Below, piece by piece: positions 1 through 8,347 of a stretch of DNA of 64,000 nucleotides. The stretch's first letter is position 1; the number at the start of each line of letters is the position of its first letter. Both the position numbers and the translations under genes were made by a program. This DNA is from Halanaeroarchaeum sulfurireducens (GTDB lineage Archaea; Halobacteriota; Halobacteria; Halobacteriales; Halobacteriaceae): NCBI RefSeq assembly GCF_001011115.1, contig NZ_CP008874.1, positions 1,502,440 to 1,566,439 of the forward strand, in the 5' to 3' direction. The notes below the pieces were generated by a model, which was not told the DNA's origin, did not search any database, and worked only from the letters and a program-made list of their open reading frames with translations.

Positions 1-1018
1 GGATGGCCCGAGAGTTGCGAATGTCGTCGGTGTGGGGCTTGAAGGAGAGTCCGAGGACGGCGATCGTCGTGTCGTCGACGTCGACGTGCCGTTCCAGGAG
101 GGCCAGCATCCGCTCGGGCTGTTCGTCGTTGACGGCCACGACGGCGTCCAGGAGTTCGGGCTCGTAGCCCACCTCGCGAGCCGCCGCGCGAAGCGCGTCG
201 ACGTCCTTTGGAAAGCAAGAACCGCCCCAGCCTACCCCGCTCCTGAGGAAGTGTTCGCTGATCCGGTGATCGAGACCGATGGCGTCGGCCACCTCGTAGG
301 AGTCGACGCCGAACTCCTTTGCGATGTTGCCGAGTTCGTTGATGAGACTGACTTTCGAGGCGAGAAAGGCGTTGTTGGCGTACTTGATGAACTCGGCCTC
401 GCGGATGCCGGTGTCGACCACCACGGGGTCAGCCCGATCGACGAGCGGGTCGAAGACGGCGCGCATCGCCTCGCCGACCCAGTCGGTCTCCCAGCCCAGG
501 ACGACCTTGTCGGGGTCAAGAAAGTCCTCGACGGCACTTCCCTCCCGGAGGAACTCGGGGTTCATGCCGATGCCCACGTTCTCGCCGAGGGTGTTTCCCT
601 CGACCGCCTCGAGAGCCGTGCCGACGACCTCCTCCGTCGTGCCCGGAACCACCGTACTCTTGACGACGACTGTATGTCCCTCCGTCTTGGAGGAGAGCGC
701 CGTGGCGAGCGATTCGGCCCCCGCCCGAATCGCTGAACGGTCGATGCTTCCATCGTCTCGGGACGGTGTGGGCAACGCGAGAAAGGTCACGTCGGTGTCC
801 CGGACCGCCGAATACTCGGTCGTGGCGCGGAGGCCGTCGCCGGCGTTCTCCTCCACCAGTTCCGCGAGGCCGGGTTCGTGAATCGGTGCGTTGCCGTCGT
901 TGATCGAGGCGACGACGTCCTCGTCGACGTCGACGTTGACGACGTCGTGTCCGAGGTCCGCGAAACACGCCGCGACGGTCGTCCCGACGTAGCCGCTCCC
1001 GACGATACTGACGTCCAT
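1..1018 (-). CDS. aglM: UDP-glucose 6-dehydrogenase (AglM-like), 3' end cut by window
   Basis: Oxidises UDP-glucose to UDP-glucuronate with NAD, a sugar donor for surface glycans (AglM feeds N-glycosylation in Haloferax). The reading frame from the ATG at 1018 gives an N-terminal Rossmann motif GSGYVG at residues 7-12 and the family's catalytic-Cys motif GWGGSCFPKD with Cys near residue 268. About 339 residues are visible. The C-terminal UDP-binding domain is starting (LGLSFKPHTDD) when the window ends, so no stop is seen. GDP-mannose dehydrogenase is a close alternative because the two share this fold and motif. Confidence 0.9.
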   Translation of the reverse strand, partial: MDVSIVGSGYVGTTVAACFADLGHDVVNVDVDEDVVASINDGNAPIHEPGLAELVEENAGDGLRATTEYSAVRDTDVTFLALPTPSRDDGSIDRSAIRAGAESLATALSSKTEGHTVVVKSTVVPGTTEEVVGTALEAVEGNTLGENVGIGMNPEFLREGSAVEDFLDPDKVVLGWETDWVGEAMRAVFDPLVDRADPVVVDTGIREAEFIKYANNAFLASKVSLINELGNIAKEFGVDSYEVADAIGLDHRISEHFLRSGVGWGGSCFPKDVDALRAAAREVGYEPELLDAVVAVNDEQPERMLALLERHVDVDDTTIAVLGLSFKPHTDDIRNSRAI

Positions 1019-1085
1019 GGTTTGCCCGTCGGGTCTACCCCTCCATTACCATTTCCCTCCGGGCACAGTGCCCGTTCGCACTGTG

Positions 1086-2333
1086 TCATTCGTAGTCGAA
1101 CAGCCGGGCCTGGTCGTCGATGTGCCGGTCGGGTCGGTCACCCATACCGCCGTTTCCATTCTCGTTTCCGCTCCCCTCTCCCAGCTCTCCTCCGCCATCG
1201 TCCCAGCTCTGGAGGTCCGCCTGATCGCGCTCGGAGAAACTGAGGTTGGCCACCCGCACGCCAACCTTCCGGACCGACGCCCCGTCGAACTCCGCCAGCA
1301 GGTCGAGGGCCACGTCCTCGACGAGTTCGGGGTCGTCTACGGGACCCGAGAGCGAGCGAGCGCGCGTGTTGACATCGTATGGCGGTGTAACGACCTTGAT
1401 CCCGATGGTGCGGTAGAGTGCGCTCCGGCGCCTGGCGCGCTGGGCGACGGCGCTGGCAAGTCCCGTCGCCCGTTCTGTAACCTGATCGAAGTCGTCGACG
1501 GCACCGTCGAAGGCCGATTCCCTGGAGAGGCTCTTGGGCTTCCCGCGGGGTTCCACGGGTCGTGGATCCTCGCCCAGCGCCCGGCGGTAAAATTCCTCGC
1601 CACGGTCTCCGAACCGGTCCCGCAGCGCGGCCGGGTCCGCCTCGGCCAGGTCGCCCGCGGTGTCGATACCCATGTCGGAAAGCGCGTCGGCCGTCACCGG
1701 GCCGATACCGTGGATGTCCCCAACCGGGAGCGGAGCGAGAAACGCGGCGACCTCGCCCGGCGGAACGACCACGAGACCGTCCGGTTTGTCGTGGTCGCTG
1801 GCGATCTTGGCCGTGCTCATGTTCGGCGCGACGCCGACGCTGGCCGGGACTCCCACCTCCCTGTCGATACGCTGTTTGACGTGCCGGGCGAATCCCTCGG
1901 CAACAGGCCAGGCCGTCCGTTCGGTCACGTCGAGATAGGCCTCGTCGATGCTCACGACGCGACGGGTGTCGGACAGCTCCGCCAGAATCGAGCGTATCTC
2001 CTCGCTTACCTCCTCGTAGAAGTCCATGTCGACCGGTCGATACCAGGCCGTGTCGGGATCGTCCGGGTGCTCCGATCGTCGCGGTACTCTGTCCAGAGCG
2101 GTCGAGATGCCCATGGCGCTTTCCACGCCATACTCGCGAGCCTCGTAGCTCGCGGTGGCGACCGCGCCCGTCCCGTCGCCCGCCTCGTATCCCATGCCCA
2201 CGATCACGGGGTCACCGCGCAGTTTCGGCTCCCGCAGGCTTTCACAGGAGGCGTAGAAGGCGTCCATGTCGACGTGGAGGACGATGCGGTCCTCGCGCGT
2301 TGGCGCGCCTGGGAGGGTCGCCCCGCGGGGCAT
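1086..2333 (-). CDS. dinB: Y-family translesion DNA polymerase IV
   Basis: Error-prone polymerase that bypasses damaged template bases. The 415-residue protein starts with the palm motif HVDMDAFYASCE and has the catalytic SIDEAYLD near residues 128-135, followed by a helix-hairpin-helix stretch (GDIHGIGPVTADAL) typical of DinB. The last residues, QARLFDYE, resemble a PCNA-interacting box (Q..L..Y), implying recruitment by the sliding clamp. A low-complexity Gly/Asn-rich linker precedes that box. Length fits archaeal Dpo4-type enzymes with a tail. It is transcribed away from aglM's start over a 67-base gap. Confidence 0.93.
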   Translation of the reverse strand: MPRGATLPGAPTREDRIVLHVDMDAFYASCESLREPKLRGDPVIVGMGYEAGDGTGAVATASYEAREYGVESAMGISTALDRVPRRSEHPDDPDTAWYRPVDMDFYEEVSEEIRSILAELSDTRRVVSIDEAYLDVTERTAWPVAEGFARHVKQRIDREVGVPASVGVAPNMSTAKIASDHDKPDGLVVVPPGEVAAFLAPLPVGDIHGIGPVTADALSDMGIDTAGDLAEADPAALRDRFGDRGEEFYRRALGEDPRPVEPRGKPKSLSRESAFDGAVDDFDQVTERATGLASAVAQRARRRSALYRTIGIKVVTPPYDVNTRARSLSGPVDDPELVEDVALDLLAEFDGASVRKVGVRVANLSFSERDQADLQSWDDGGGELGEGSGNENGNGGMGDRPDRHIDDQARLFDYE

Positions 2334-2384
2334 ACCCGACGGTAACGGATCGGACGCTTTGTAGCTTCTGACGGGATCCGCAGA

Positions 2385-3149
2385 TCAGCAGAACTCGCCT
2401 TCGATGTGCGTGCCCCGTTCGCGGCACGTCTCGAGGCCGTGTTTCGCTGCCATGCCGGCGTCGTGGGCGGTCGCCCCGTGACCGACGCCAACCTGGAGTT
2501 CCACGTCGGCGTCCTCACGGACGTACGTCACCGTCTCCTCGAACGCCGCGTCGTCCATTCCCGAGGTAAGGGCGATGATGTTATCGCCGCCCACGAAAAA
2601 TGCGAGCGAGCCGTGTTCGTCGTGGAGGTGGCGCATGAGCGAGGCGTACCCCTGTTCGATCTGGATGAACGTCGAGAAGGCGTCGAGTTCGTCGGTGTAC
2701 TTCCCGGTTGCATCGACGACGTCGTAGTGGGCGATCTGGACGTCACTGTCGGTGCGCTCGTCGTCTTCGATCGGCTGACCGCGCAGCACCTCCGTTCGCT
2801 GCTCGTCCTGGGCGCTGCCTTCGTCCTGAAGCTGAGCGGTCGCCTCGACGAGCGCTCTCGCCGGACGTTCGTCGTGACCAACCCCGAAGCTGACGGTCAC
2901 CGGATAGCGGTTGCGCACCGACTCCTGGATGCGTGCGTGGTCCTCTAAGTCCATCCCGTTCGTGATGGCGACCATGTTGTCGAACCGGGTGAAGAAAGCG
3001 TACCCGCCCTGCATCCCGAAGTGCTGTGAGAGATCCGCGAAAAGCCGGGACTGCATCGTCTGGAGGTCGACCTCGCGACGCGGCGCTGGCGTGACGGTCC
3101 ACGGCCCGTAGTTGTCGATCTGAATGAGGGTGACCTGTGTGTTCGACAC
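2385..3149 (-). CDS. gch3: GTP cyclohydrolase III
   Basis: Archaeal GTP cyclohydrolase (IIa/III, ArfA type) making the formylated pyrimidine that starts archaeal riboflavin and F420 synthesis. The 254-residue protein has the family's N-terminus (VTLIQIDNYGPWT) and two nucleotidyl-cyclase-like half domains, each with a metal-binding-type turn (FTRFDNMVAITNGM and FFVGGDNIIALTSGM). The two halves look like an internal duplication, as is known for this enzyme. The start is a GTG, chosen because the conserved N-terminus begins there. It sits 51 bases upstream of dinB on the same strand. Confidence 0.93.
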   Translation of the reverse strand: MSNTQVTLIQIDNYGPWTVTPAPRREVDLQTMQSRLFADLSQHFGMQGGYAFFTRFDNMVAITNGMDLEDHARIQESVRNRYPVTVSFGVGHDERPARALVEATAQLQDEGSAQDEQRTEVLRGQPIEDDERTDSDVQIAHYDVVDATGKYTDELDAFSTFIQIEQGYASLMRHLHDEHGSLAFFVGGDNIIALTSGMDDAAFEETVTYVREDADVELQVGVGHGATAHDAGMAAKHGLETCRERGTHIEGEFC

Positions 3150-3346
3150 GTTGTGTCGACGTTTGCCCGACTGGGGTTAACCGCTTTCGATTGGCCGACG
3201 AGTCCTCCCCCGTCCTCCGAACGCCGGCGTGCCCGCCGCTGAGAACCGCCGGCCCGCAACGATCTTCAACCCGTTGGTAGCCACGGGATCGTCGAAAAAC
3301 CCCTCAGTAATGCCGTTCAGTCACGTCCGCCGACGGGTACAATCTG

Positions 3347-3369
3347 GTTGTACCACAACGGTATATTAG
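3347..3369 (+). promoter_or_regulatory. tenA promoter with overlapping palindrome
   Basis: A palindrome GTTGT-acc-ACAAC (3347-3359) directly abuts a TATA-like box GTATATTAG (3361-3369), which lies about 27 bases before the tenA ATG. That spacing predicts a leaderless transcript. A protein bound to the palindrome would cover the TFB recognition element, so it is a candidate repressor site. This is inferred from position only. Confidence 0.5.
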
Positions 3370-3391
3370 TCTCGAAGCCGGACAGTATCGT

Positions 3392-4057
3392 ATGGGATTC
3401 ACGGACGAACTCGAAACCCGGGCGGAACCGGTCTGGGAGTCCATCCTGGAGCATCCGATGGTCGTCGAGTTGGGCGAGGGAACGCTGGACGAGGAACCCT
3501 TTCGGTATTTCATTCGCCAGGACTATCGCTACCTGATCGACAACGCGAGAGCGCTGGCCCAGGGCACGGCCAAAGCCCCCGATTACGAACGGATGACGAC
3601 CTTCGCGGAGCTGCTTACGTTGACCGTCGATTTCGAGATGGACCTGCACCGGAGCTACGCCCAGGAGTTCGGGATTCCCGAGGCGGAACTGGAGGCGACG
3701 GAGCCGTCGCCGACCACACGCGGGTACACCGATTTCCTCCTCCGGATCGGAGCAACCGGAACCTTCGGCGAGATCGTCGCCGCCCTCCTGCCCTGCATGT
3801 GGACGTTCAACGAAACGGGCAAGCGACTCGCCGAAAACGGGCTGCCCGACGACGAGCGATACGCGACGTGGGTACAGACGTACGCCGGCGACGAGTACAC
3901 GGAACTGACGAGGGCGGCCGAAGACATCATGGACGACCTGGCGGCCGACGCCTCTCAGGAGGAGCGCGAGCGCTATCGGTCGCTGTTCGAGACGGGCGTC
4001 AGGTACGAATATCGGTTCTGGGACGCGGCCTGGCGTCAGGAAGAATGGTCGGTCTAA
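3392..4057 (+). CDS. tenA: TenA-family thiaminase II / aminopyrimidine hydrolase
   Basis: Salvages thiamine breakdown products by hydrolysing aminomethyl-pyrimidine to HMP. The 221-residue all-helical protein matches TenA in length. Cys135 lies in the motif LLPCMW, the position of the catalytic Cys of Bacillus TenA, and the C-terminal YRFWDAAW carries the region of the conserved Glu/Trp active-site wall. The start ATG is fixed by a TATA-like box about 27 bases upstream and the conserved N-terminus. It stands alone, with no thiamine genes beside it. Some TenA relatives act on other substrates. Confidence 0.92.
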   Translation: MGFTDELETRAEPVWESILEHPMVVELGEGTLDEEPFRYFIRQDYRYLIDNARALAQGTAKAPDYERMTTFAELLTLTVDFEMDLHRSYAQEFGIPEAELEATEPSPTTRGYTDFLLRIGATGTFGEIVAALLPCMWTFNETGKRLAENGLPDDERYATWVQTYAGDEYTELTRAAEDIMDDLAADASQEERERYRSLFETGVRYEYRFWDAAWRQEEWSV

Positions 4058-4079
4058 GGGGGTCGTCGCTTTCGTCGAT

Positions 4080-4838
4080 TCACGCGGCCCTGGTGAACAC
4101 GATGAACAGTGCCAGCACGACCCCGGCCACGAACGCGATCGTCGAGTGAGTCTTCTCGTACTTCCTGGCTTCGGGCAACAGGTGCGCGGCGGAAACGTAC
4201 AGCAACACGCCCGAGACGAACCCCAGCATGAGCCCCAGGCTCGTCTGCCCGAGTTTGCTCACGATCGGATAGGCGACGAACGCCCCGATCGGCGTCGTCA
4301 GCGCGGCGATGAAAAACGCGTACGTCGCCGCCGTCGTTTCCGTCACGTCACCTTCCAGCAACACGAGGTACGTGATGACCCCTTCCGCGAACTCGTGGAC
4401 GACCAGGCCGGTCCCCGCCAGCACCCCGGTCAACACCGAGATGCTGAAAGTGACCGTGTACACGACCCCGTCCACGAAGGAGTGGATCCCGATGCCCTCG
4501 GCGGCCGTGATCCCGAACGCCAGGGATTCCTGATCGGTCCGGCGTTTGATCAATTCGTTCGAGAAGAACATGAAGAGGAACCCGAACAGAGCGACGATCC
4601 CCGCGTACTGGGATTTGTCGAGGGCCCTCGGCAGCGCCAGGACGAGCGGAGTCGTGAGGAGGACGCCGGCCGCAAAGCACATGAAATACGACAGCGACCG
4701 TTCGGCCCATTCCCGGTATCGGAAGATGGTGAAAATCCCGATCCCGTTGACGACGGCCGCGACGATGGCGAAGCCCGCGATCCAGTACAACTGCGTGGAA
4801 CTCGTTACGATAGCCGACACCCCCTCATCCCATCGCAC
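4080..4838 (-). CDS. ZIP-family metal transporter
   Basis: Membrane carrier for zinc or other divalent metals. The 252-residue protein has about eight hydrophobic segments. Metal-site motifs are present in modified form: GIHSFVDG (usual HNxxDG, with Ser for Asn) in helix IV and VHEFAEG (usual HEIPEG) in helix V. There is no long His-rich loop. It converges with tenA, leaving 22 bases between stops. The altered first motif could shift metal preference, but the family call is firm. Confidence 0.9.
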   Translation of the reverse strand: MRWDEGVSAIVTSSTQLYWIAGFAIVAAVVNGIGIFTIFRYREWAERSLSYFMCFAAGVLLTTPLVLALPRALDKSQYAGIVALFGFLFMFFSNELIKRRTDQESLAFGITAAEGIGIHSFVDGVVYTVTFSISVLTGVLAGTGLVVHEFAEGVITYLVLLEGDVTETTAATYAFFIAALTTPIGAFVAYPIVSKLGQTSLGLMLGFVSGVLLYVSAAHLLPEARKYEKTHSTIAFVAGVVLALFIVFTRAA

Positions 4839-5017
4839 CGGTGGGTAGCGAGAGTACGTCGCGTGTTTCGTGGCCGCTACCGGTCCGACAATGGCCAGCC
4901 CGCTTCATATCGAACCCACAGATGGAAGAATAGTAAGCGTTTCGTCAGTTTCGGGAGGGGCATCGATGTTCGACGGCCCGAGCGACACCCGTGGAGATCG
5001 ATATCGTCAATTCTCGG

Positions 5018-5764
5018 TCAGTCCACGAGCCAGCCGCCGTCCACGTTGACGGCAGTTCCGTGGACGAACGACGCCTCGTCGCTGGCGAGGTACCGCACGA
5101 CCCGGGCGATCTCCTCGGGCTTGGCGTAGCGACCGGCGGGCGTCCCCTCCGTCATTGCTTCGAGGTCCTCTATCATGTCCTCGGTCATCCCGGTCGCGAC
5201 GGCGCCCGGACACACGGCGTTCGCGCGAATGTCCGGCCCATAGTCGTGAGAGAGCTGTTTCGTGAATCCGATGAGACCGTGTTTGGACGTGGTGTAGGCA
5301 GCGCCACCGCCCCCGGCGACTTTTCCCGCGATCGAGGCCGTGTTGATGACGACCCCTTCCTCGTTGCCCTCCTGGAGGACTGGGAGGGCCGCTCGCGTCA
5401 TATGAAACGGTCCGTTGAGGTTGACGTCGATCACGGCGTTCCAGAGGTCGTCCGACGCCTCTCCGGCGGGGGTGAAGTCGTCGAGGATCCCGGCGTTATT
5501 ACACAATATATCGATGGTTCCGAACTCCTCGACGGATTCCTCGACGACCGATTCCACGCTGTCGGTGTCCGTGACGTCCCCGTAGACGGCCATGGCGTCT
5601 CCGCCACCGTCGGCTATCTCCGTGGCGACCGCAGCTGCGCCGTCCTCGTCGACGTCGACGACGACTACCGATGCGCCTTCGTCCGCGAACTCGTGGGCCA
5701 TTGCTTTCCCCATGCCGGACGCCGCTCCCGTGATGACCGCGACGCTGTCAGGTAGTGATACCAT
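5018..5764 (-). CDS. SDR-family NAD(P)-dependent oxidoreductase
   Basis: Classical short-chain dehydrogenase of 248 residues, close to FabG/3-oxoacyl reductase and glucose dehydrogenase types. Visible motifs in order: TGAASGMGKA (cofactor binding, residues about 12-21), NNAGI, catalytic Ser in NTASIAG, Tyr-x-x-x-Lys as YTTSK, and a C-terminal VNVDGGW. Asp in VVVVDVDE after the second strand favours NAD over NADP. A TATA-like stretch (TTATAT on the coding strand) lies about 25 bases before the ATG. The substrate cannot be read from the sequence. Confidence 0.92.
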   Translation of the reverse strand: MVSLPDSVAVITGAASGMGKAMAHEFADEGASVVVVDVDEDGAAAVATEIADGGGDAMAVYGDVTDTDSVESVVEESVEEFGTIDILCNNAGILDDFTPAGEASDDLWNAVIDVNLNGPFHMTRAALPVLQEGNEEGVVINTASIAGKVAGGGGAAYTTSKHGLIGFTKQLSHDYGPDIRANAVCPGAVATGMTEDMIEDLEAMTEGTPAGRYAKPEEIARVVRYLASDEASFVHGTAVNVDGGWLVD

Positions 5765-6082
5765 ACCCGAGAAAACGTGTCCGAACCATATAATTGTTGT
5801 CTATATTACCATTGTTCGCAATACACCCACGTCTGCCGATGATCGGTACTGACACGGAGACGGAAGGTAAATCGCCGGAGACAACGCGGTTTCGAGGACC
5901 GAGCGACCAACACCGGGCAGTGGGCGAATTCGCTACCGATACAGTAAACAGCACCGAGGAGAGCCATGACTGCGAATGTCAGGAATAGCTCGTCGAGGTG
6001 GATCGACGATCAGCATCCCGTTCCCGACACCGATCCGACCTACTCCGGAAGCCTCAGGGCAGCGAGGCTGCTCTGGCTTTGT
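5765..6082. other. Intergenic region upstream of the SDR gene
   Basis: About 320 bases without a supported gene. The left part holds the SDR promoter (A+T-rich stretch 5785-5815). Several overlapping open frames exist on both strands but lack haloarchaeal acidic bias. Confidence 0.5.
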
Positions 6083-6367
6083 ATGACACGAACTGTCGAC
6101 GATCTGAGAAACGACATTCGGCGGGCCGTCGGTCGGCACGAACGGATCGAATCCACAGCGTTCACCAAGGAGGCGCTGGCCGCGATCCAGTCGGCCGTGG
6201 ACCGGGACGTCGATACGGACACGCTCCCGCCGAAGGCGCGAATGCGGGCGCGGATCCGTGCCTCCGTCACCGACACGGACCTGGACGCCGTCGAAGCCGA
6301 TGGCCCGTTCCGAAAGGCCGACCTCGAAAGGATCGCCGATGCGCTCGAGTCGGCGGACGAAGAATAG
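6083..6367 (+). CDS. Small acidic hypothetical protein
   Basis: A 94-residue helical protein beginning MTRTVDDLRNDIRR. I do not recognise the family. The ATG at 6083 was preferred over one at 5966 because acidic, helix-forming sequence begins there, and the upstream extension is Ser/Arg/Trp-rich and atypical. Composition (many D, E, R; few hydrophobics) fits a soluble cytoplasmic haloarchaeal protein. An overlapping frame on the opposite strand is rejected because it is Arg/Pro-rich. Confidence 0.5.
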   Translation: MTRTVDDLRNDIRRAVGRHERIESTAFTKEALAAIQSAVDRDVDTDTLPPKARMRARIRASVTDTDLDAVEADGPFRKADLERIADALESADEE

Positions 6368-6724
6368 ACGGCGTCGGCCAGTCGGTCCCCTCGGACCAGT
6401 CGTCACTCATCCGACGGCAGGGTGGATAGGGGTCAAGACCGTGATTTCCGGTATTCATTCCCGACCCCAACGACGCTCGAATGCCGACGAACACGCTCGA
6501 TCGAGCACACAAGCGGACAGTGGTTGGTCAGTCTCTCGTATCGACCCGGCAATTTTTATGCTGACTTTCGGATTGCTGTACTACGAGTCCACCCGTCCGT
6601 TCAGAACCAATGACGGATTTACACCGAACCCGAGCGATGGCGGGACAGCGGGCAGTCGGGATCGGCCGATCCCACGCCCCACAGTGCGGTCACCCGTCGG
6701 TATCGCCAACAGTCAACCCTTCCA
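6368..6724. other. Intergenic region with a perfect palindrome
   Basis: No supported gene. It contains a 12-base palindrome GCTCGATCGAGC (6495-6506) flanked by ACAC on both sides, and an A/T-rich patch near 6550. It presumably holds the promoter of the downstream prenyl synthase. Confidence 0.4.
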
Positions 6725-7801
6725 ATGGAAGATAACGTATCGGCGGATGGTGCAGAACGCGACCTGAACTGGTGTCGGGACGCCGTCGGAGACGTTTCCC
6801 GTACGTTCGCGCTGACGGTCGACCTGCTCGAGGACCCGATGGCCGACCACATTACCGTCGGGTATCTCCTCTGTAGAATCGCTGACACGATCGAAGACGC
6901 CGACCACCTTCCGGCCAGCACACAGGCGTCGTTATTGCGAACCCTCGATGCGGTTCTCGACGAGGCGGATCAAACGACGATACGGACGTTTTCCGGAGAC
7001 GTCGAGCGATGGATGCCCCGGCCCTCCACGCGGAACGACGACTGGCGTGTCGTCGGAGCAGCCCCGATCATCGCCGCGACGTTCGGGTCCTTTTCGGCGT
7101 CGACCAGGCGAGCGATTCGAACGCCGGTCCGGGAGATGGTGACCGGAATGGCGGACTTCGCGGATCGGAACGCCCATCGACCGGGAATTCGCATTCAGAC
7201 GAAAGCCGAACTCGAGCAGTACTGCCACGTTGCCGCCGGGACCGTCGGGACGCTCATCACGAACCTCCTGGACGGGGACGACGTTCCTGTCGAACGCTCT
7301 CGAACCATGGCCGAGACCGCCGAAGGGTTCGGACGGCTGCTACAACTCGTGAATATCGCCAAAGACGTCCGTGCGGATTTCGTCGAAGAAAACAACGTCT
7401 ACCTTCCCGCCGAATGGCTGGCCGAGGAGGGCGTCGATCAGGACGCCGTACTCGAACCGGAGAACGCGGACGAGGTCGCTCGGGTGATAGGGCGGGTCGT
7501 CGACTTGGCCACGGGGTATCTCGACGATGGCCAGGAATACCTGACCGCGATGCCGTTACATTCGGGCAATACGCTGGCGGCGTGGGCGGTGCCTTACTTG
7601 CTTTCCGTCGGGACCCTACGGGAGTTGGAACGACGGCCCGACGACGCGCTCACCGAGGGTGGAGTGAAAATCTCTCGGGAAGAGGTGTATTCGGTCCTGG
7701 AGGTGACCGCGTCGATGTCTCGGGACGAGATTCCGGAGCTGCGGGACGTCATTCGCCAGGAGCCGTTCCACACCCGTGAAGGTGGAAAAACGGGGCTGTG
7801 A
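6725..7801 (+). CDS. Squalene/phytoene synthase family protein (squalene synthase-like)
   Basis: Head-to-head condensation of two prenyl diphosphates. The 358-residue protein has both Asp-rich motifs of the family: YLLCRIADTIEDAD near residues 40-53 and VNIAKDVRADF near residue 210. The form of the first motif resembles squalene synthase (YLxxRxxDTxED) more than phytoene synthase (DxxxD in DDxVD form), so squalene synthesis for membrane respiratory-lipid packing is more likely than carotenoid synthesis. No hydrophobic C-terminal anchor is seen. It stands alone, without crtI or crtE neighbours. Confidence 0.85.
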   Translation: MEDNVSADGAERDLNWCRDAVGDVSRTFALTVDLLEDPMADHITVGYLLCRIADTIEDADHLPASTQASLLRTLDAVLDEADQTTIRTFSGDVERWMPRPSTRNDDWRVVGAAPIIAATFGSFSASTRRAIRTPVREMVTGMADFADRNAHRPGIRIQTKAELEQYCHVAAGTVGTLITNLLDGDDVPVERSRTMAETAEGFGRLLQLVNIAKDVRADFVEENNVYLPAEWLAEEGVDQDAVLEPENADEVARVIGRVVDLATGYLDDGQEYLTAMPLHSGNTLAAWAVPYLLSVGTLRELERRPDDALTEGGVKISREEVYSVLEVTASMSRDEIPELRDVIRQEPFHTREGGKTGL

Positions 7802-8006
7802 TAATCGGGCCGGCGTGACCCTCGATTCATCGCGTTTTGCAGTCGTGCTGGACCGCCTCTGAACACCCAGTCGCGCTCGAGTGTCGCCCCGATCGATTCC
7901 TGTCCCATCGAGGGCGTGATCCACCTCGTTGTAGACTCCGCGTGGGAAGGGGTATCCCATTCTGGTGGTTGTCGGTTCCGTTGTAGCGACCGGATGGCAA
8001 AAAGAT

Positions 8007-8295
8007 AGGCCGACAGGCGAGAGTGAAATACACAGGCCGACAGGCGAGAGTGAAATACACAGGCCGACAGGCGAGAGTGAAATACACAGGCCGACAGGCG
8101 AGAGTGAAATACACAGGCCGACAGGCGAGAGTGAAATACACAGGCCGACAGGCGAGAGTGAAATACACAGGCCGACAGGCGAGAGTGAAATACACAGGCC
8201 GACAGGCGAGAGTGAAATACACAGGCCGACAGGCGAGAGTGAAATACACAGGCCGACAGGCGAGAGTGAAATACACAGGCCGACAGGCGAGAGTG
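8007..8295. repeat. 27-bp tandem repeat array (10 full copies plus a partial copy)
   Basis: Ten head-to-tail, identical copies of a 27-base unit (AGGCCGACAGGC + GAGAGTGAAATACAC) occupy 8007-8276, followed by the first 19 bases of an eleventh ending at 8295. There are no spacers, so it is a minisatellite and not CRISPR. Because 27 is a multiple of three, frames on both strands stay open through it and give spurious 9-residue repeat proteins (for example RPTGESEIH). It lies between the prenyl synthase stop and the UPF0182 start. The flank 7802-8006 shows nothing else. Confidence 0.97.
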
Positions 8296-8347
8296 GATAT
8301 CAATTGGTCGGCATACACTTTAGTAGATCTTCGCCCTGGACCTAGCC

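Noticed and set aside
8007-8295. CRISPR array
   Set aside because: The 27-base units are head to tail with no spacers, and no cas genes are present.
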